A stretch of 64,000 nt of DNA, taken from Mesocentrotus franciscanus (taxonomy: Eukaryota > Echinodermata > Echinoidea > Camarodonta > Strongylocentrotidae). Positions 45,746-58,362 of this stretch are shown here, piece after piece. The notes beneath the pieces were generated by a model, which saw only the letters and a program-made list of their open reading frames with translations, made no database searches and had not been told where the DNA came from. Location: positions 2,956,019-3,020,018 of the forward strand of contig CP137686.1 in NCBI GenBank assembly GCA_037976565.1, in the 5' to 3' direction. Both the position numbers and the translations under genes were made by a program. Each line of letters opens with the position of its first letter. The stretch's first letter is position 1.

Positions 45746-46979
45746 CGAAAAGCGCTGCTAGTGACCAACACGATTCTGTGCCGACCCTTCCGGTCTCAAG
45801 TGGAGGCGGAAGCCGCTGCCAATTTGTGATCGGTCCACTTTCTCTTGTCTGCACTCCGTGGCAAAGAAGGATAAAACTTTCTTTCGTTACAAGAGAAGTC
45901 GAATCCTGGGAAAGGAAGAAAATCCTAGAACAAAATCTATCCCGAACAGGATTGTTCTTCAAAAACTTGTTTTCCTTAAAAGACAAGGTCGGGTTGTGGG
46001 GAAGGTTGAACATAATTTTCATTCTTTCTATGTAAGTGCGGAAGAATGTCTTAGAATAAAATGTCTCTTGAAAGGGCTCGTTCTGCAAAATTGTCAAATG
46101 CCCTCATAATTATTCGGTTATGACAAGCAAAAGTACAATATACAAATCTAGTTTTGACTTGTAACTGATTTATATTCTGAATGATGTAATTTCTATAAAA
46201 TTGGTTTTGATTATGTTGTAATACTTCTGTCTAGAGAAATTAAACATTTCATAAAACAAAAATAACTTAAGTGTTGGGACAAAATATGTACATTTCTTAT
46301 CATTGTAATGTTTAAAACACCTGATGGTATATACACCGATGCAAATGTGCTACATTATAATCAACCCTATCTTCAACCGCTTCCAGACGTGACCAGAGCT
46401 AAACTTTATCTTTAAACTTCCCCCTTTCTTCTATCTAAAGGTCCTGAACTATGTGTGGCCTCAAGTCCACCTCCAGCGTAAACATGCCTTATGATAATTC
46501 CAAAGCGTCGTGTCAGACGATCGCAAGTTCTTACGGAAAATCAAACTAAGGCAATTTCAGTGGCCTTGTACGTCGCTTTTTTGAAATTTGCGAACATGAC
46601 AAAGACGTATTACGTAATCAGAAAATGATTTCAAAAATGATTTCTATAGGATATACAATATGCGAAATAAATTCTTCACCTAAACGCTCATGCGCAAAAA
46701 AAGCACACACTGCCCGTCATCTCGTCTGACCGGTCAATATCGATCGAACGCAATTGTGGGATTTCTGTTGGCGGGGTTTCGCACCGAATCCAGACATCTT
46801 GATGCCCTTAATTGACTCGAAATCGTTTCAAATTCGGCAAGTGTTTGGCTCTCCCGGTGCTTGACCGACGTGAGGAAACGGGTCAGGAAAACAACAATGT
46901 GTTACCGGTTTTTCGAATTTTGTCTTCTTCCTTTGGTTGCTTCTAAGCAGTGACGTAATGAGCAAAAACGTTTGGGGGA

Positions 46980-47340
46980 GACAGAACAAAATCCGAATCA
47001 CCACCACTCTTACATTTTACATGCAGGCCCCGCGGAAAGTTTTTCAAAGTGAGGGGCTACAGTATACGATCAGGTAGAGACTAGCGAGCGAAGCAAGTGG
47101 AGCGTGAATTGGCGTGGGGTCCAGGGCAAAGCCCCGGTGGGGATAAGGGGTGGAGCTTCCGGAAGCTCGGAGGTTTTTACCATTTAATTACGGTCAGATA
47201 AGCATATTTTGATACCTCATTTGTGACACTGGCAGGTCACTATTCTTTCTTTCTTTTTATTTCTCTTTAACATACTTTTTCAAAAAAGAGGGGGATGGGA
47301 CTCGAGCCCCGCTGTTCCGCGGGCCCTGACATTAAGTCTT
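46980..47340. repeat. Probable transposon-derived repeat
   Basis: GAGCGAAGCAAG, GGGTCCAGGGCAAAGCCCC and GACTCGAGCCCCGC are phrases typical of interspersed repeats in invertebrate genomes, and CGCGGAAAG/CCGCGGGCCC mark the ends. No second copy lies in the window. Confidence 0.4.
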
Positions 47341-47549
47341 TTCAATAAGCATTTTTTTTGCCTAACTGTAAATTTGGGAATTTGTCATTTCCAACAAACG
47401 CATAAAAAAAGTATAATTTACAAAAAGAAAATTATGTAATTTTAGCAACACTTGTAAATCACTGGTATCGAATTAGAAAAAATAAACCACGTTTGAATTT
47501 TATGGGGGGCCTTCCCCCATGAGTACACCAGTGCTTCTAAGATAAATTT

Positions 47550-48165
47550 GAATTGTTGGTCATGCAGTTACATTGTGAAAGAAACTGTTTTGAAGGAAGT
47601 GGAAATGCTAATAGTTATGTAGTTCGTAAGATAAATACTTTGAAGTTTTGGAATTATCAAAATGAACAGATGCTTTCCATTCATGTGATCTTGCTGAATA
47701 TCACACGCACTGCACACAGAAACGGGTTCAAGGGACCAGGGGCGGATCCAGCCGGCGGCAAGGGAGGGGGCCTAAAAAGGGGCCCACTTCGTGCGAAAAT
47801 TTGAAAATCGTGCCTGTCGATTTTTCGCTCAGGGGTAGTGAGCAAAAAAAAATTTGGCACCCGAAAAAAAAATTTCCCTCTGGGAAGGGTAATTTTGTTT
47901 TCCATCGCCATACCCCCCCTTGGGCGCCAGGGGTAGTGGGCACAAATTTTTTTTTGGCACCCGAAAATTTTTCCCCTACGGGAAGGGTGATTTTTTTCCA
48001 CCGCCACCCCTTGGGCGCCAGGAGGAGGCCCATCTTGTTATTTTTCAAAAAAGGGTGTTTTTACCTGTTTTTTTCCTAGGGATGGGCCCCGGCCCCCTGG
48101 ATCCGCCACTGCAAGGGACTACACATACATTGTATACATTGTGGTTCAAACTTCTAAGCTATTAA
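47550..48165 (+). repeat. Dispersed repeat, copy 3 of 3, split by a MITE
   Basis: Diverged copy of 42742-42940 (GTCATGCA.TTACATTGTGAAAGAAAC, GCACTGCACACAGAAA, GGGACTACAC), interrupted at 47737-48111. Confidence 0.7.
47737..48111 (+). mobile_element. hAT-type MITE, copy 1
   Basis: The ends CAGGGGCGGATCCAG and CTGGATCCGCCACTG are inverted, and CAAGGGAC is duplicated at 47729-47736 and 48112-48119. An 8 bp duplication and CAG-N-G termini fit hAT. The interior is two to three imperfect 110-115 bp repeats (TTGGGCGCCAGGGGTAGTG, GGCACCCGAAAA). Confidence 0.88.
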
Positions 48166-48536
48166 TTTTCAAAACTTCTTATTTAGGAGACATTATTTCT
48201 GCAAAGATATTATTCCAGGTTGACATAGTTACAAAGAATGAGAAAGCTCATAATCTTTTTCTGTTTTTCATCTTGCCCAGAACGCGAGCTTCTCTTCAAA
48301 TGTGCCAACCTGAGCAGACAATATGAAAGGTGGAGATACAATTCCGTGAGCAGCTGGCTATAAACCGAGGGATATCCTTATAAAACCGTTTTCATTTTCA
48401 TCATTATCGAATACTCAAATCATTTTACTGTCCACATCAATGATTATTAGGTTATATACATACAAAAAGTGGTGAACGGCGTCGAAACACGTTTTTAGAT
48501 AAATGCTCCTTCCGCAAATGGACAACGTATGACCCC

Positions 48537-48557
48537 AAAAAAAAAAAAAAAAAAAAA
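48537..48557. repeat. Poly-A tract
   Basis: A run of about 20 A. No upstream retrosequence is evident. Confidence 0.9.
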
Positions 48558-48944
48558 TAGTGTAGAGTAGACGGATGCATTTAAAATTACCGATTGTTAA
48601 TTCAGTAAAAACATAATTAAAAATTACATCATTATTTTTAGCGCATACGTATATGATTTTTTTTTGTATAGCAGTCGTAACATTGCTCGTAATCCAAAAT
48701 GATATACTGAATTCCTTATGTTACAAACGTTGCATTATTCTTGGGGACCTGAGTCTTACAAACTGATCACACATCTCGATATCAAAGAGAATTGTGGTCG
48801 CGAAAAAACGAAATCTCTACCCCGTTTACTTGGTATGGCCGGGTTTCACCTTTCTCGGCCGTCCGGACGCTTATAGGGTAAACAATCCAGAGCTAACTTC
48901 CGCCTGCGTCTAGCCCTACGTGTACGTCGTGCAGCTTTGAGGAG

Positions 48945-48985
48945 GCCTGATAAACCTTTAGATCGGTTTTAAAGGTTTATCAGGC
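48945..48985. repeat. Perfect 16 bp stem hairpin
   Basis: GCCTGATAAACCTTTA pairs with TAAAGGTTTATCAGGC around a 9-base loop and is followed by TTTTCC. Confidence 0.85.
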
Positions 48986-49156
48986 TTTTCCGATATTCAT
49001 TCATTTCCCGTCAATCATTTTCTATATACATGGTATGTCATTTCTCACTCCTCATTTTCAATTTTCGATAAGGTTTGCGCTTCATTAATTACAGCGGAGA
49101 ATAATTTATTTGTCAGTATTATTCTGCTTCCCTCACCCTCCTCCCCCTTTTTATCT

Positions 49157-49180
49157 CTCTCTCTCTCTCTCTCTCTCTGT
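49157..49180. repeat. (CT)n microsatellite
   Basis: CT tract of about 24 bp. It lies 110 bp from the (GA)n tract at 49290 and is complementary to it. Confidence 0.95.
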
Positions 49181-49289
49181 TTGTCTCCATCTTTATCTCT
49201 CTGCTCATGCGATTTTTTAGAAAGAGGGGGATATAGAGAGGAACCCTAGTTTTGAAGGAAATCACATGAAGCAAAGTGGAACAAAACAG

Positions 49290-49322
49290 AGAGAGAGAGA
49301 TAGAAAAAGAGGGAAGGAGAGA

Positions 49323-49356
<34 letters not shown>
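49290..49356. repeat. (GA)n microsatellite
   Basis: GA tract with GGAAG interruptions. Confidence 0.95.
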
Positions 49357-49359
<3 letters not shown>

Positions 49360-49640
49360 GGATGGAGGGATTCAAGGGAGTATAATGTTAATAATAAGTG
49401 CAAGGATGTATTTGCTACTGGTGACACTTTCCTGGAAGGGAAGAATGACAAGTTCTTCAATAGGACCTGGAAAGCGACTGTTCCATATTATTAATGCCCC
49501 ACAGATTAATGCACAATCCCAGAATACATTTTGACTGTATCACCAAACTGTGCCGAAGCTTGTATACATTTTTCTTCCCATTCTCTTCTTTCCTTCTTGT
49601 AAAATCGCCCGAATCCCGCCATTTCATCTTTGCCATGCAG

Positions 49641-49771
49641 CATATTGGGGAAAATGTTTTGCGTGTATCAAGAGTGCAGAGGCCTGCCCAACAAGCGATG
49701 AGCGCGGGCGATGGGAGCGACTGGAATTGCTACTCGGAGAGCCAAAGATAAATGAACAAGGAATACGCGGG
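49641..49771 (+). other. Possible internal exon
   Basis: Bounded by a TTTGCCATGCAG acceptor and a GG|GTAAGC donor, with one open frame (YWGKCFACIKSAEACP..., then ...LELLLGEPKINEQG) of about 43 codons. GC content rises here. No domain is recognised and no partner exon is identified. Confidence 0.25.
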
Positions 49772-50099
49772 GTAAGCTGAAAGTACCGGCAAGAAATCAC
49801 TTCAGGTCAAATGCATCAATTACGGTAGCCTTAAGGGAACTTCCTATACGTCAGTGTCTTCAAATAACACACGGCTTGATGAAAATAACCGTCGGTTAGA
49901 CAGGATATAAAGAGGAAAGAAGCTCAAATCTTACGATTGTTATGTTTGGTGTCGGTTTCACGCGGCTGCAAAGCAATAAAAACCTGATGCTACTTGTTCG
50001 CGCGAGAGCCCAATAAACGTTTGGGGGTTGGCTAATTTTAGTTCCAGTAATTATCACAAATCTTTAGCTTACGGTTATTATTGTCATACTATTTCTGTG

Positions 50100-52330
50100 C
50101 TTGTTCTTTAATTTAGCTTTGAAATATTTTGTTGTAATAATCAGGCAATATCTTGTATCCGCCTTTGTTATAGACGTGGATGAAGAGTTAAAGTTTACTT
50201 TTTTCAAAATTATTTTCAAAATATCATGGCATTGATTACTAGTCTCGAGATTGTATTTTGTATCGTTTTGGACAGCGCGGGTGGCGCTAGAGGAGACATT
50301 GGTTAGACAGGTTGAACACTCCCTCCCGAAATTGCTATTAGCAAAATAATAAATTTCATACCAAATTCTGTAAGATTTCAAAAGAACCTTCTGTATTTTC
50401 TTCGACGAAGGAGGATCACATTTTCTTGTGTTAATGGGCTACGGAGGTTGCTGACAAGCACCAAAAGGTTGAACATACTTTTTAAGGTGCTTTTGGAGTG
50501 ATAGCTTTGAAAGGGGGAAGAAGAACCTAACTGGGGACATTTTTTTTTTTGTGTGTGTGTGTCACGTACATCAGTTATTTCACATTTGCCTTTAAAATGG
50601 TAGCACAGGCTAGCTGTTCCTTCTTAATCCGCTTCTGTTTCGGTCTATTTACTGATAATCTGAGGACCTATTTATTTGGAAATTGACTTCTCTCTCAGCA
50701 AACGTATCCGTCAGCTTCCTTTTTAAAATCTTCCCGCGACGTCCCTTGCAAACGAGAGGGAGAAGGCATAAACAAAATTGGGCGATATTCCAAGTAAATA
50801 CATGAATCGGGTTACAGTAACACACGTGAATATGAAGCGTGCATGAAACACGCGCGAGAGAGAGAGAGAAAAAGATACGAAAGGGGGCAAAATGAGATAG
50901 GTAGAAAACAAGTAAAATAGAAAGTGCTCTCATTTAACAAACAAAGACGCAACGGGGCCTAGGGGATTGAATCCCCAATTTGTAGAATAGGTAATCCCAA
51001 GACCTTTTTTACTGATTAGATATCTAGCTCGAGGGGGTGTTGGGCAGACGACACTTAGACACTTGAGAGAAACAGTTCACGGTGTATCGTTTTGAACACG
51101 ATATCAAACATCGATTGCCAAAAGGCGCCAAATCCACATTTTTAGAAGACACCTTGTTTTTTCCGAGTGTTCAAAGGTTTTGTTATTGCATTTTTGGTCT
51201 AATTAAAGAGCAAAATCGAGAGTTGATGGATTAAGTTATTCATCAACAAACAGAGTCATGCACGGTGCACATTTTGTATGCATTTTAGAAAAGGTGAATC
51301 TTGCTTTAAAATGTTTGAATATAATATCTGATGATTGCGATTTTGGTTAAATTTGTGATAACAAACGCAAAGCCGCAACATTTAAGAAAAAGGAAAAATA
51401 TCCCCAAGGCCATGCAAAAAGCCTTAAAGCCTTTTCAGATCTTCTTACAAGAATAGGATGAAATTACATGTCTATGATGGATTATGAACTTGGTGGCACG
51501 TTTCTTTTAATAGAAGGCAATTCGGTTGTTATTTCCAAATACTAACGATTGTAAACGAAAAGACAGCACTTGTTGTACATGTAATTGTTATTCAACTCAC
51601 TAGTCTTTTTAACTGGACGCATCGGTTAACTTGTATTTCGTGAAGCTGTAAGTTATATTTGTCATACCTAACATGCGATTCGCCCTCCCTCTCTCTCTCT
51701 CTCTCTCTCTTTCCCTATATGTCTAAAAAACTGGTACCATGTTATTCAATAAAATAGAGCGTTTGCAGCTTTACAATCACACAGTGATCGAATGTACCGG
51801 AAAACGATTCATCTTATGAATTGTCTGCGCCATAATGATGGTACAATCTGTGGTAACGTCTTTGTCCCTTTTTTCTTCTTCTTTTACCTTGCACTTTCAT
51901 TGAGATGGACTCTAATTTAAAAAAAATAATAATCTCATTTACCCAGGGTAGCCGCGTCAGTTTCGCATGAATGAAATAGATTTGTCAACTGCTATATTTT
52001 AGTATTCTTAAATGAATTCGTTACAATTGTTCCCTGTTATATATTTTTCACAAAATATAATTTCTATCTTCTCTGCTATGATTTTTCCTGATTAAAAAGT
52101 AAAGGTTTTGTTATTGATTTAAAAAGTCTTTCAAATTAAAGCTTGGTGCATGATACATGTACAACTTCAACTGGTATGTCACATTTTCAAGAAAATGGCT
52201 GCGCCCATGTCATGCTAAAAGGCATCACATCATGCCAAGAATATCTTCATTTATATATCTCTTGTACATTTTCGTTAGGAATATTGTACATCAAAGGGCA
52301 GAAATACATCTCATTTTTCAGAATACCTAC
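50100..52330. other. No gene recognised
   Basis: AT-rich sequence with a short (GA)n at 50854 and (CT)n at 51690-51710. Short ORFs only. Confidence 0.45.
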
Positions 52331-52339
52331 ACTTATTCT

Positions 52340-52540
52340 TTGGGGTTAGGTTTCCTTAATACCGCTCTTCTTGCTGGCCCTGCAATTATTATTACCTCAG
52401 CATTGCCAGGTATCCATTTACAATCCATTGGATGCGGCAAAAACACCTTGTCCAAAGATGTAATCACCGCGCGAGGATCGAACCCATGACCTTTGGTGTG
52501 AGAGCCAAGAGCCTTCACCAATACACCACCGTTCTCCCTT
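52340..52540 (-). mobile_element. tRNA-derived SINE
   Basis: Read on the minus strand it has an A-box-like GGTGTATTGGTGAAGG, the loop CTCTCAC (tRNA-Glu-like) and the B box GGTTCGATCC. The body follows (TTGGACAAGGTG, CCGCATCCAATGG), ending in AATAATAAT. Confidence 0.72.
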
Positions 52541-52834
52541 TATCTTCATTGATGATTGTGTTCAAGCTCGACCTTTCTTGACCCCCGTCAAATCCACCCC
52601 AAAACTTGATTAAAATCAAATGTCGCATTGAAAACGAATAAACATCAACTAGTTACTATCCGCGATGCCCGATACTCCCCGGCATCTTATTTAGTCAAGC
52701 AACTTGAGAACATCAATAACTATCACACAACTGTGTACCGTAAATGTAGCTAAACGTATTACAATGTCAGGAAAATGTCACAGAACTTGAATAACTTGAT
52801 CAATTTGTTTTTGTTTTTCTTTCTCTATCTCCAG

Positions 52835-52957
52835 GCTGACAACCGACGTATTCTTAGGGCATTCCTCTTCTCCCTCGCCGAGCCGCTACGGACAAAATTG
52901 CTTTTGCCGAACTGTGCTACGCAGGTGCATAATGAATCCGGGAGTGGTTCATTCTGA
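52835..52957 (+). other. Possible terminal exon
   Basis: A long polypyrimidine tract ending TATCTCCAG precedes an open frame (ADNRRILRAFLFSLAEPL...) of about 40 codons to TGA at 52957. The acceptor is excellent. No family is recognised. Confidence 0.25.
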
Positions 52958-53083
52958 GAATTTTTTTTCTTCTTCTTTATAATCTTTCGACTGCTGAAAT
53001 ATGTCCTGAAAAATACAGCAACAACAAAATTCAGAGAAATTGGAAAACAAGGTCATAGGAAGGACGTATAAATTCGACAGAGA

Positions 53084-53112
53084 TAGAGATAGAGATAGAT
53101 AGATAGATAGAA
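53084..53112. repeat. (GATA)n / (GAGATA)n microsatellite
   Basis: GAGATA units followed by GATA units. More diffuse GATA-rich sequence continues to about 53340. Confidence 0.92.
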
Positions 53113-53399
53113 AAAAATATCAGACTATACTGAAACGTGAATGGATAGCTACAAACATGATAAAGGAAGGACGTAACATAGACAGAGAATATACTAAGTA
53201 ATGTTATGTAACACATATTTAGAAAGATAAATATACATGTACTAGATAGATACATGTAGGTAGGCAGATAGGTGGTAATGGATTGTTATATGCTAAACAT
53301 ATAAATATATAGATAGATTATATATAGATTGATGGATGACGTTGGTAGACAAATTGACCACAAACATCTTATTGGTCTACATGCACACATTTACATAGA

Positions 53400-54880
53400 T
53401 ACGCACACGCGCACCCACACGTCTGTACATAATACACTCACCCACACACGCATACAGACACGTACCTTTTATTTGCATTGAATAAATGACTTTTTAATAG
53501 CCTAGACAGATTATCTCATAGAAGTATAACACATTTTCACCAGGAGAGGCTGACACTTCTTTCCAACAAATTTATAGTGCTTAGATTTATAAAGAAGAAA
53601 CGGTGTTATAATAATAATAATAAGTAGTTTGTCACCAAAATAATGAAAAATAGGATTGCGTATTCGTCCACCTCGCTGACCGAATATGTCGTGACGATTG
53701 CCTTTATATTGACATTGTTGAATTCTCGGTGGGTGGAGGGTAGCTCCTCGACCTCATCTCGTCGTACGCCTGAACAGATAGCGAAGAAATGGGTTTGTAA
53801 AGATAGAAAACTCAAATCAGCTATTGACCTTTAACCCCTTGCCTCTTGTAACGGGTGTCTCCTTTATTAATCCTCTGGACATGATGGATTTCAGTAGTTA
53901 GTAGGTTAATATCCCATTCCTGTTTATCGGTCGCAATAATACCTTGACATGCCTGCCATAATGGATATAGTGATCAAGTGCCTACCACACGAAACACTTC
54001 ATGAGCGGGAAATTTAGACCAAATCTCAATGGTATCCCTCTCTTTCAATTTCCATCTCACGCAATGCGTCTCGTGCTACCTGTTACCGAGCCAATCACTT
54101 CCCTACGTCATCACTGGTTTCCACAAAGTTACAAGTGCGTGGTTTTAAATGCAGGCTGAAGCCGTTAAACGCTGCTTCTTGATATTTGAAGTGACAGAGT
54201 TGACTTGAAGGCAGAAAAACCGCAGCCTTTTGAATTTGACTATCACGTTGAGTACTGGCGAAGCAATTCTATAGTAAAATATCCCTTTTCAGACGTTATA
54301 ATCCTGATAATGGAAGTAATTGGGACTACACAGAACACGATCGGAAAGACCTTTAAATAATCTACATAAGAGTAATGTCAAAACCCCAATGTTGTTGCTT
54401 ATAATATGATATATTATAGACATCATGTTCTGATATTTGTACATTTCAATAGGTGACACACATGGCTATTGAAAATGCCATGAGCTGATTTTAATTTTAA
54501 AAAAGTAATTTTGTTATAGATATGGGGCATCAGAATTGGGTCCACAGTTGTAAACTATGCCCTTATTTGTTGTAAATATGGCACATTGCTAAAAACAACC
54601 TTCAGCACGCATGAGCATGACAAGAAAACAAAGAAGCCCACACACATATTTCCTTCACCCTTGTCCGAATTAAACAAAATTTGCTTTACACCAAAATTAT
54701 TACGAGGTCGACAAAAAGAGGGACGGGTGGGCATAAGTCCGAATATTCCTGAAAAGCTAGAAGGAAAAGGGTCATCAGTTTTTGGTGAACCGTTTTGGGT
54801 ACAATATTACGCAACATGTAAAACAACTACAACAGCAACTTAAAGGATCATCTGCCCTTGATTCTTATCTTTGCTTCCTC
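53400..54880. other. No gene recognised
   Basis: (CACACG)-rich patch at 53400-53460, then mixed sequence. A short ORF at 53643-53834 has no support. Confidence 0.4.
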
Positions 54881-54887
54881 CTCCCTC

Positions 54888-54951
54888 CTTTTTGGTGGGG
54901 GGGGGGGCTCCATCCCCGGTGCCCCTCCTAATGGATCTGCCACTGATAACT
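54888..54951. repeat. Fragment of a hAT-like MITE end
   Basis: A G run then GGATCTGCCACTG, close to the CTGGATCCGCCACTG terminus of the MITE at 47737. The other end is not found. Confidence 0.4.
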
Positions 54952-55686
54952 GTAGTTGTCATGGTATTAACCTACATTTTAATTCCCTCCATCTTTGCTC
55001 TGTAATGTGTACTGTTTGAGCCGTGATATTTTCCTGTCTGGTCGTGTATGCACAGCAATCATGATCTAACATTTCTACTTTGAGATTGCTTTGTAGGAGC
55101 TTTGTTTGGTTGGTCTAGAATTTCGCCAAAATATTCGCAGATGTGACGCTAAAGGTTTGCAAACAGGCCGATTTCGCTCGCACATCCTGGTTATCTCATA
55201 GGATATTTATTATCCATAGGCAAGTCCCGTTGCAAGAATGTGGTGTTAAAGGTATACGTAGGAACTTCGATTTACAGATTTGCAACTGTCTTGGTTAATT
55301 ATAGTCAGGACTTTAATACCCGAAACCTCCCGGGATACCGAAATTGGATATGGCTGCATGTCCTTTGACCAGTAAGAAAAACAGAGTCATGCAATTAATA
55401 GCTCTGGATGGAGTTAGCAGGTTTTGTTTTCTAATTCAAGATTTCTTTATTTGCATTTGAGATACGCATCTGATTTATTTTTATCTTACCGTTAAAAAAT
55501 CACACCAAATAAAAGACACCGCGTTATTGCGAAAAAAAAAAGTCGATGATTTTTTTTTTTAAATCACTATCATCGAGATGACAATTTTTTTTAAAGTAAT
55601 AGAATTTGTTATACAGTGTATATTCCATTGGTATGTCTGTATCTAATATTGGTGATTACGTAACACGGTAGACAAAATCCAAATTA

Positions 55687-55985
55687 ATAATAATAATAAC
55701 AATAATAATAATAATAATAATATTGGGTTCTTATATAGCGCACGTATCCACCTTGCAAGGTGCTCAAGGCGCTCCAACATTACCCGGATATGCTAGGCTG
55801 CCGATTTCGGCGCTCACAGCATTCAAGAAATTCCTTCCTATCGGTACCCATTTAACACCTGGGTGGAGAGTCGCAAGTGTAGATTAATGTCTTGCCAAAT
55901 GACATTAGTGCCGCGGCGGGACTCGAACCGCGGACCCTGTGATACCACAGTCCGACGACTTATCCACTACGCCACAATGATTAGA
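55687..55985 (-). mobile_element. tRNA-derived SINE with (ATT)n tail
   Basis: On the minus strand, the head GGCGTAGTGGATAAG and the B box GGTTCGAGTCCCG are followed by a body containing CACCCAGGTGTTAAATGGG and GCGCTATATAAGAACCCAATA, with a (TTA)n tail at the low-coordinate end. It is related to the minus-strand SINE in the array introns. Confidence 0.85.
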
Positions 55986-56282
55986 GACCAAGAGGGATGC
56001 ATATAATCAAAGAAATAGTTAGGGAACCGGTAGAAATCAGCAAAGAAATCTAGTATAACTCCAGTTTTAAGCTACACATTCCAATATATTTCATGATACA
56101 TTTTTACTAAGTTTATATCTACTTTAGGTATAGGGTGTTCGATGTTGTAATTGGAACAGTAAGCATGAATGAAAAGTGGAAAGTGTGGAGTAAATATGTA
56201 AAGACAGTGAGTGGACGATAAAAAGAGATAGTGGGGAGAAGGGAGGGGAGAGAGGGGATGGGACGTAATAAGAGGTAGGAAG

Positions 56283-56425
56283 AGAGAGAGAGAGAGAGAG
56301 AATGGGGAGAAAGGAAAGACTAGGGAAGAGATAGAGAGAGAGAGAGGGAGGTGAGAGAGAGAGAAATGGAAAAGAGAGGGAAAGTGGGTGGAAGTGGGTG
56401 GTCGAGAGAGAGAGAGAGAGTAGTA
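56283..56425. repeat. (GA)n microsatellite cluster
   Basis: Several GA tracts with GGGA/GTGG spacers. ORFs on the minus strand are composition artefacts. Confidence 0.95.
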
Positions 56426-57344
56426 GTATAGTTGCGTCTGTTCCTTTTCCCACAAACATCCCGCTGGCAATAATACACCATACTAAACGAAAACAGACGA
56501 CACCGCTTCATACATATGGGACTACAGGCGGGAGAGAGGCAGACTATGGCTAGAATAACAAAGATTGTTATCTCTTCTTCCATTTGTGACCTGTGCACAT
56601 GCATGGTAGCTGAGGATGGGATATGGGATCGGTGACAAGTCTTTGATGTCTGAATTTTCCCATGATTCTGATCGAAAGTTCATCGTGGGTTTATGTGAGA
56701 TTCTAAAAATAAAACTATGGGTTCCTTACAAAAAAAAGACATGGAACGCTGTCTAAATATTAATAAATCACTTCGTGCTTTGATTTAGCGCAGTCATGAT
56801 ATGGTTTTCTTGGGGTGTAATCAGTGGCGTATCCGGTGTTTATCCTCGGGGGGGGGGAACTACTCTAAAATTATCGCATAAAATTATGCTCACTTTTCAA
56901 ACCAAAGTATTAATTTTGAGCAAACTGCCAAAGATTTATTTTATCACCGGGACAATGGGATGCCTTTGCAATCTTAAGATGGAACAATGCTTTCTGGGAG
57001 GACACTTTCTCCTTTTTCGGACACAATAATTAAATAGAATTAAGTATTGTTAATGCTAAAATGTGATAAAATCAATGACTCATTCTGTCATGAGTCTAAA
57101 GAGAATAGGTGTTTGTTTTGCTTTGGGGATGTCGGGGGTACAATACTATGTATTTCTAAAAAATAAAACTATAGTCTCTAGATTATAGGCCCAAACGTAT
57201 CCATCTTTAAATTGTGCGAATCATGCGCACAGTTATAGGCCTATTGCGATTTTTCTTTTAGTTGTCACTGTCAGTGTACTCTGTATATAAATGAAGTAAG
57301 AAGTTCATTTGTCAGTGAAAACAGAACAAATTAATATGATTATT

Positions 57345-57445
57345 GTCCCTCGGTCCCTCGGAGAGGACCTAAAGCCGTCGTCCGTCTGGTTGCTTATTTA
57401 CAAGCATTTACGCTTTCTTAGCAGTCAGATAAAATAACCAACCAT
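57345..57445 (+). mobile_element. SINE 3' fragment of sea urchin type
   Basis: CCTCGGAGAGGACCTAAAGC, GGTTGCTTATTTACAAGCAT and CTTTCTTAGCAGTCAGATAA match the body I recognise from sea urchin tRNA-derived SINEs. The head is missing. Confidence 0.6.
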
Positions 57446-58075
57446 CAATCGATTGTGTTCATTCTCGAAAGTATGAAGAAATGAGTAGTAAAAGTATGGG
57501 GAATTGTGCTTACAATAACTGAATAAGTGTATTCTTCTAAATGTCGGTTACCAATATGAAATATAGGGGGCGGTATTCATCTACACGAACTGGTCTTCCG
57601 TCATCACAAATGACAGAACACCGACGAGCAGAAGCATGCATGCTCGCTCTGCTTTCTAGCGGGAACTTCGCTTTGCTGAAAACGCAGGAAATTACACGCC
57701 CTCGCGTCACCTTTAAGATATCCACCGACTTACAGGCCTGCAAGATTTCAGCATTGAGTGTCTAATTTATGATCCATTGTCATAAAAAAAACTCGAGACG
57801 AATTTGACTTGCAGGCAAAGACGCTTTGTTTGATTAATACAGTGTTTCCCCTAATGTCTTTCATATATCACTTTTGAGGTAAATAGGGGGTTTCCCTGTA
57901 CACGAATGTATTAGGGGCTGATTGGGTTTTCTTGAAATTTCTTGAGGTGTTATTAAGTTTGGAGTAGCTAAATTCCATATCACCCTGAAGTCTTATCCAA
58001 CAGTTTGATCCGAAATCGTTGCTAACAATCTTTTGCAATGCTACCCTTTTTAGAAGTAGAGGTATTAGACTAGTA

Positions 58076-58195
58076 TAGGGCTGTCGGTCTCGTAAACTGT
58101 CTGTCTCGTGGGGGTTTCGGTGTCTCGTAATCTGTCTGTCTCGAGGGTTGTCGGTCTTCTAAGCTGTCGGTCTCGTGGGCTGTCCGAACGGTCTA
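58076..58195 (+). repeat. 17-18 bp minisatellite
   Basis: About seven imperfect copies of a CTGTCGGTCTCGTAA-like unit. Confidence 0.85.
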
Positions 58196-58362
58196 CTGGG
58201 ATGTCCCGGATCTATGTTTTGAAAACTGGATATACGCCTCCGAAGCACCGTGCCTCTTACGAGTAATGTGAGGGAGTTCACTTATAATCAAAGGGGCTAT
58301 AATATTGTACAGGCAAGATCTTTCGCACAATCTGAGATGCATGGCCCTACGTGTTATCAGTG

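Noticed and set aside
45238..46035. 265-codon ORF over the CT/GA tract
   Set aside because: Mostly Ser/Leu from CT repeats; the last part (45740-46030) has no recognised domain.
47681..48165. Overlapping ORFs on both strands near 47.7-48.2 kb and 58.2-58.8 kb
   Set aside because: They are translations of the hAT-type MITE.
55900..55985. tRNA-like sequence on the minus strand
   Set aside because: Poor cloverleaf, followed by a SINE body and (ATT)n tail.
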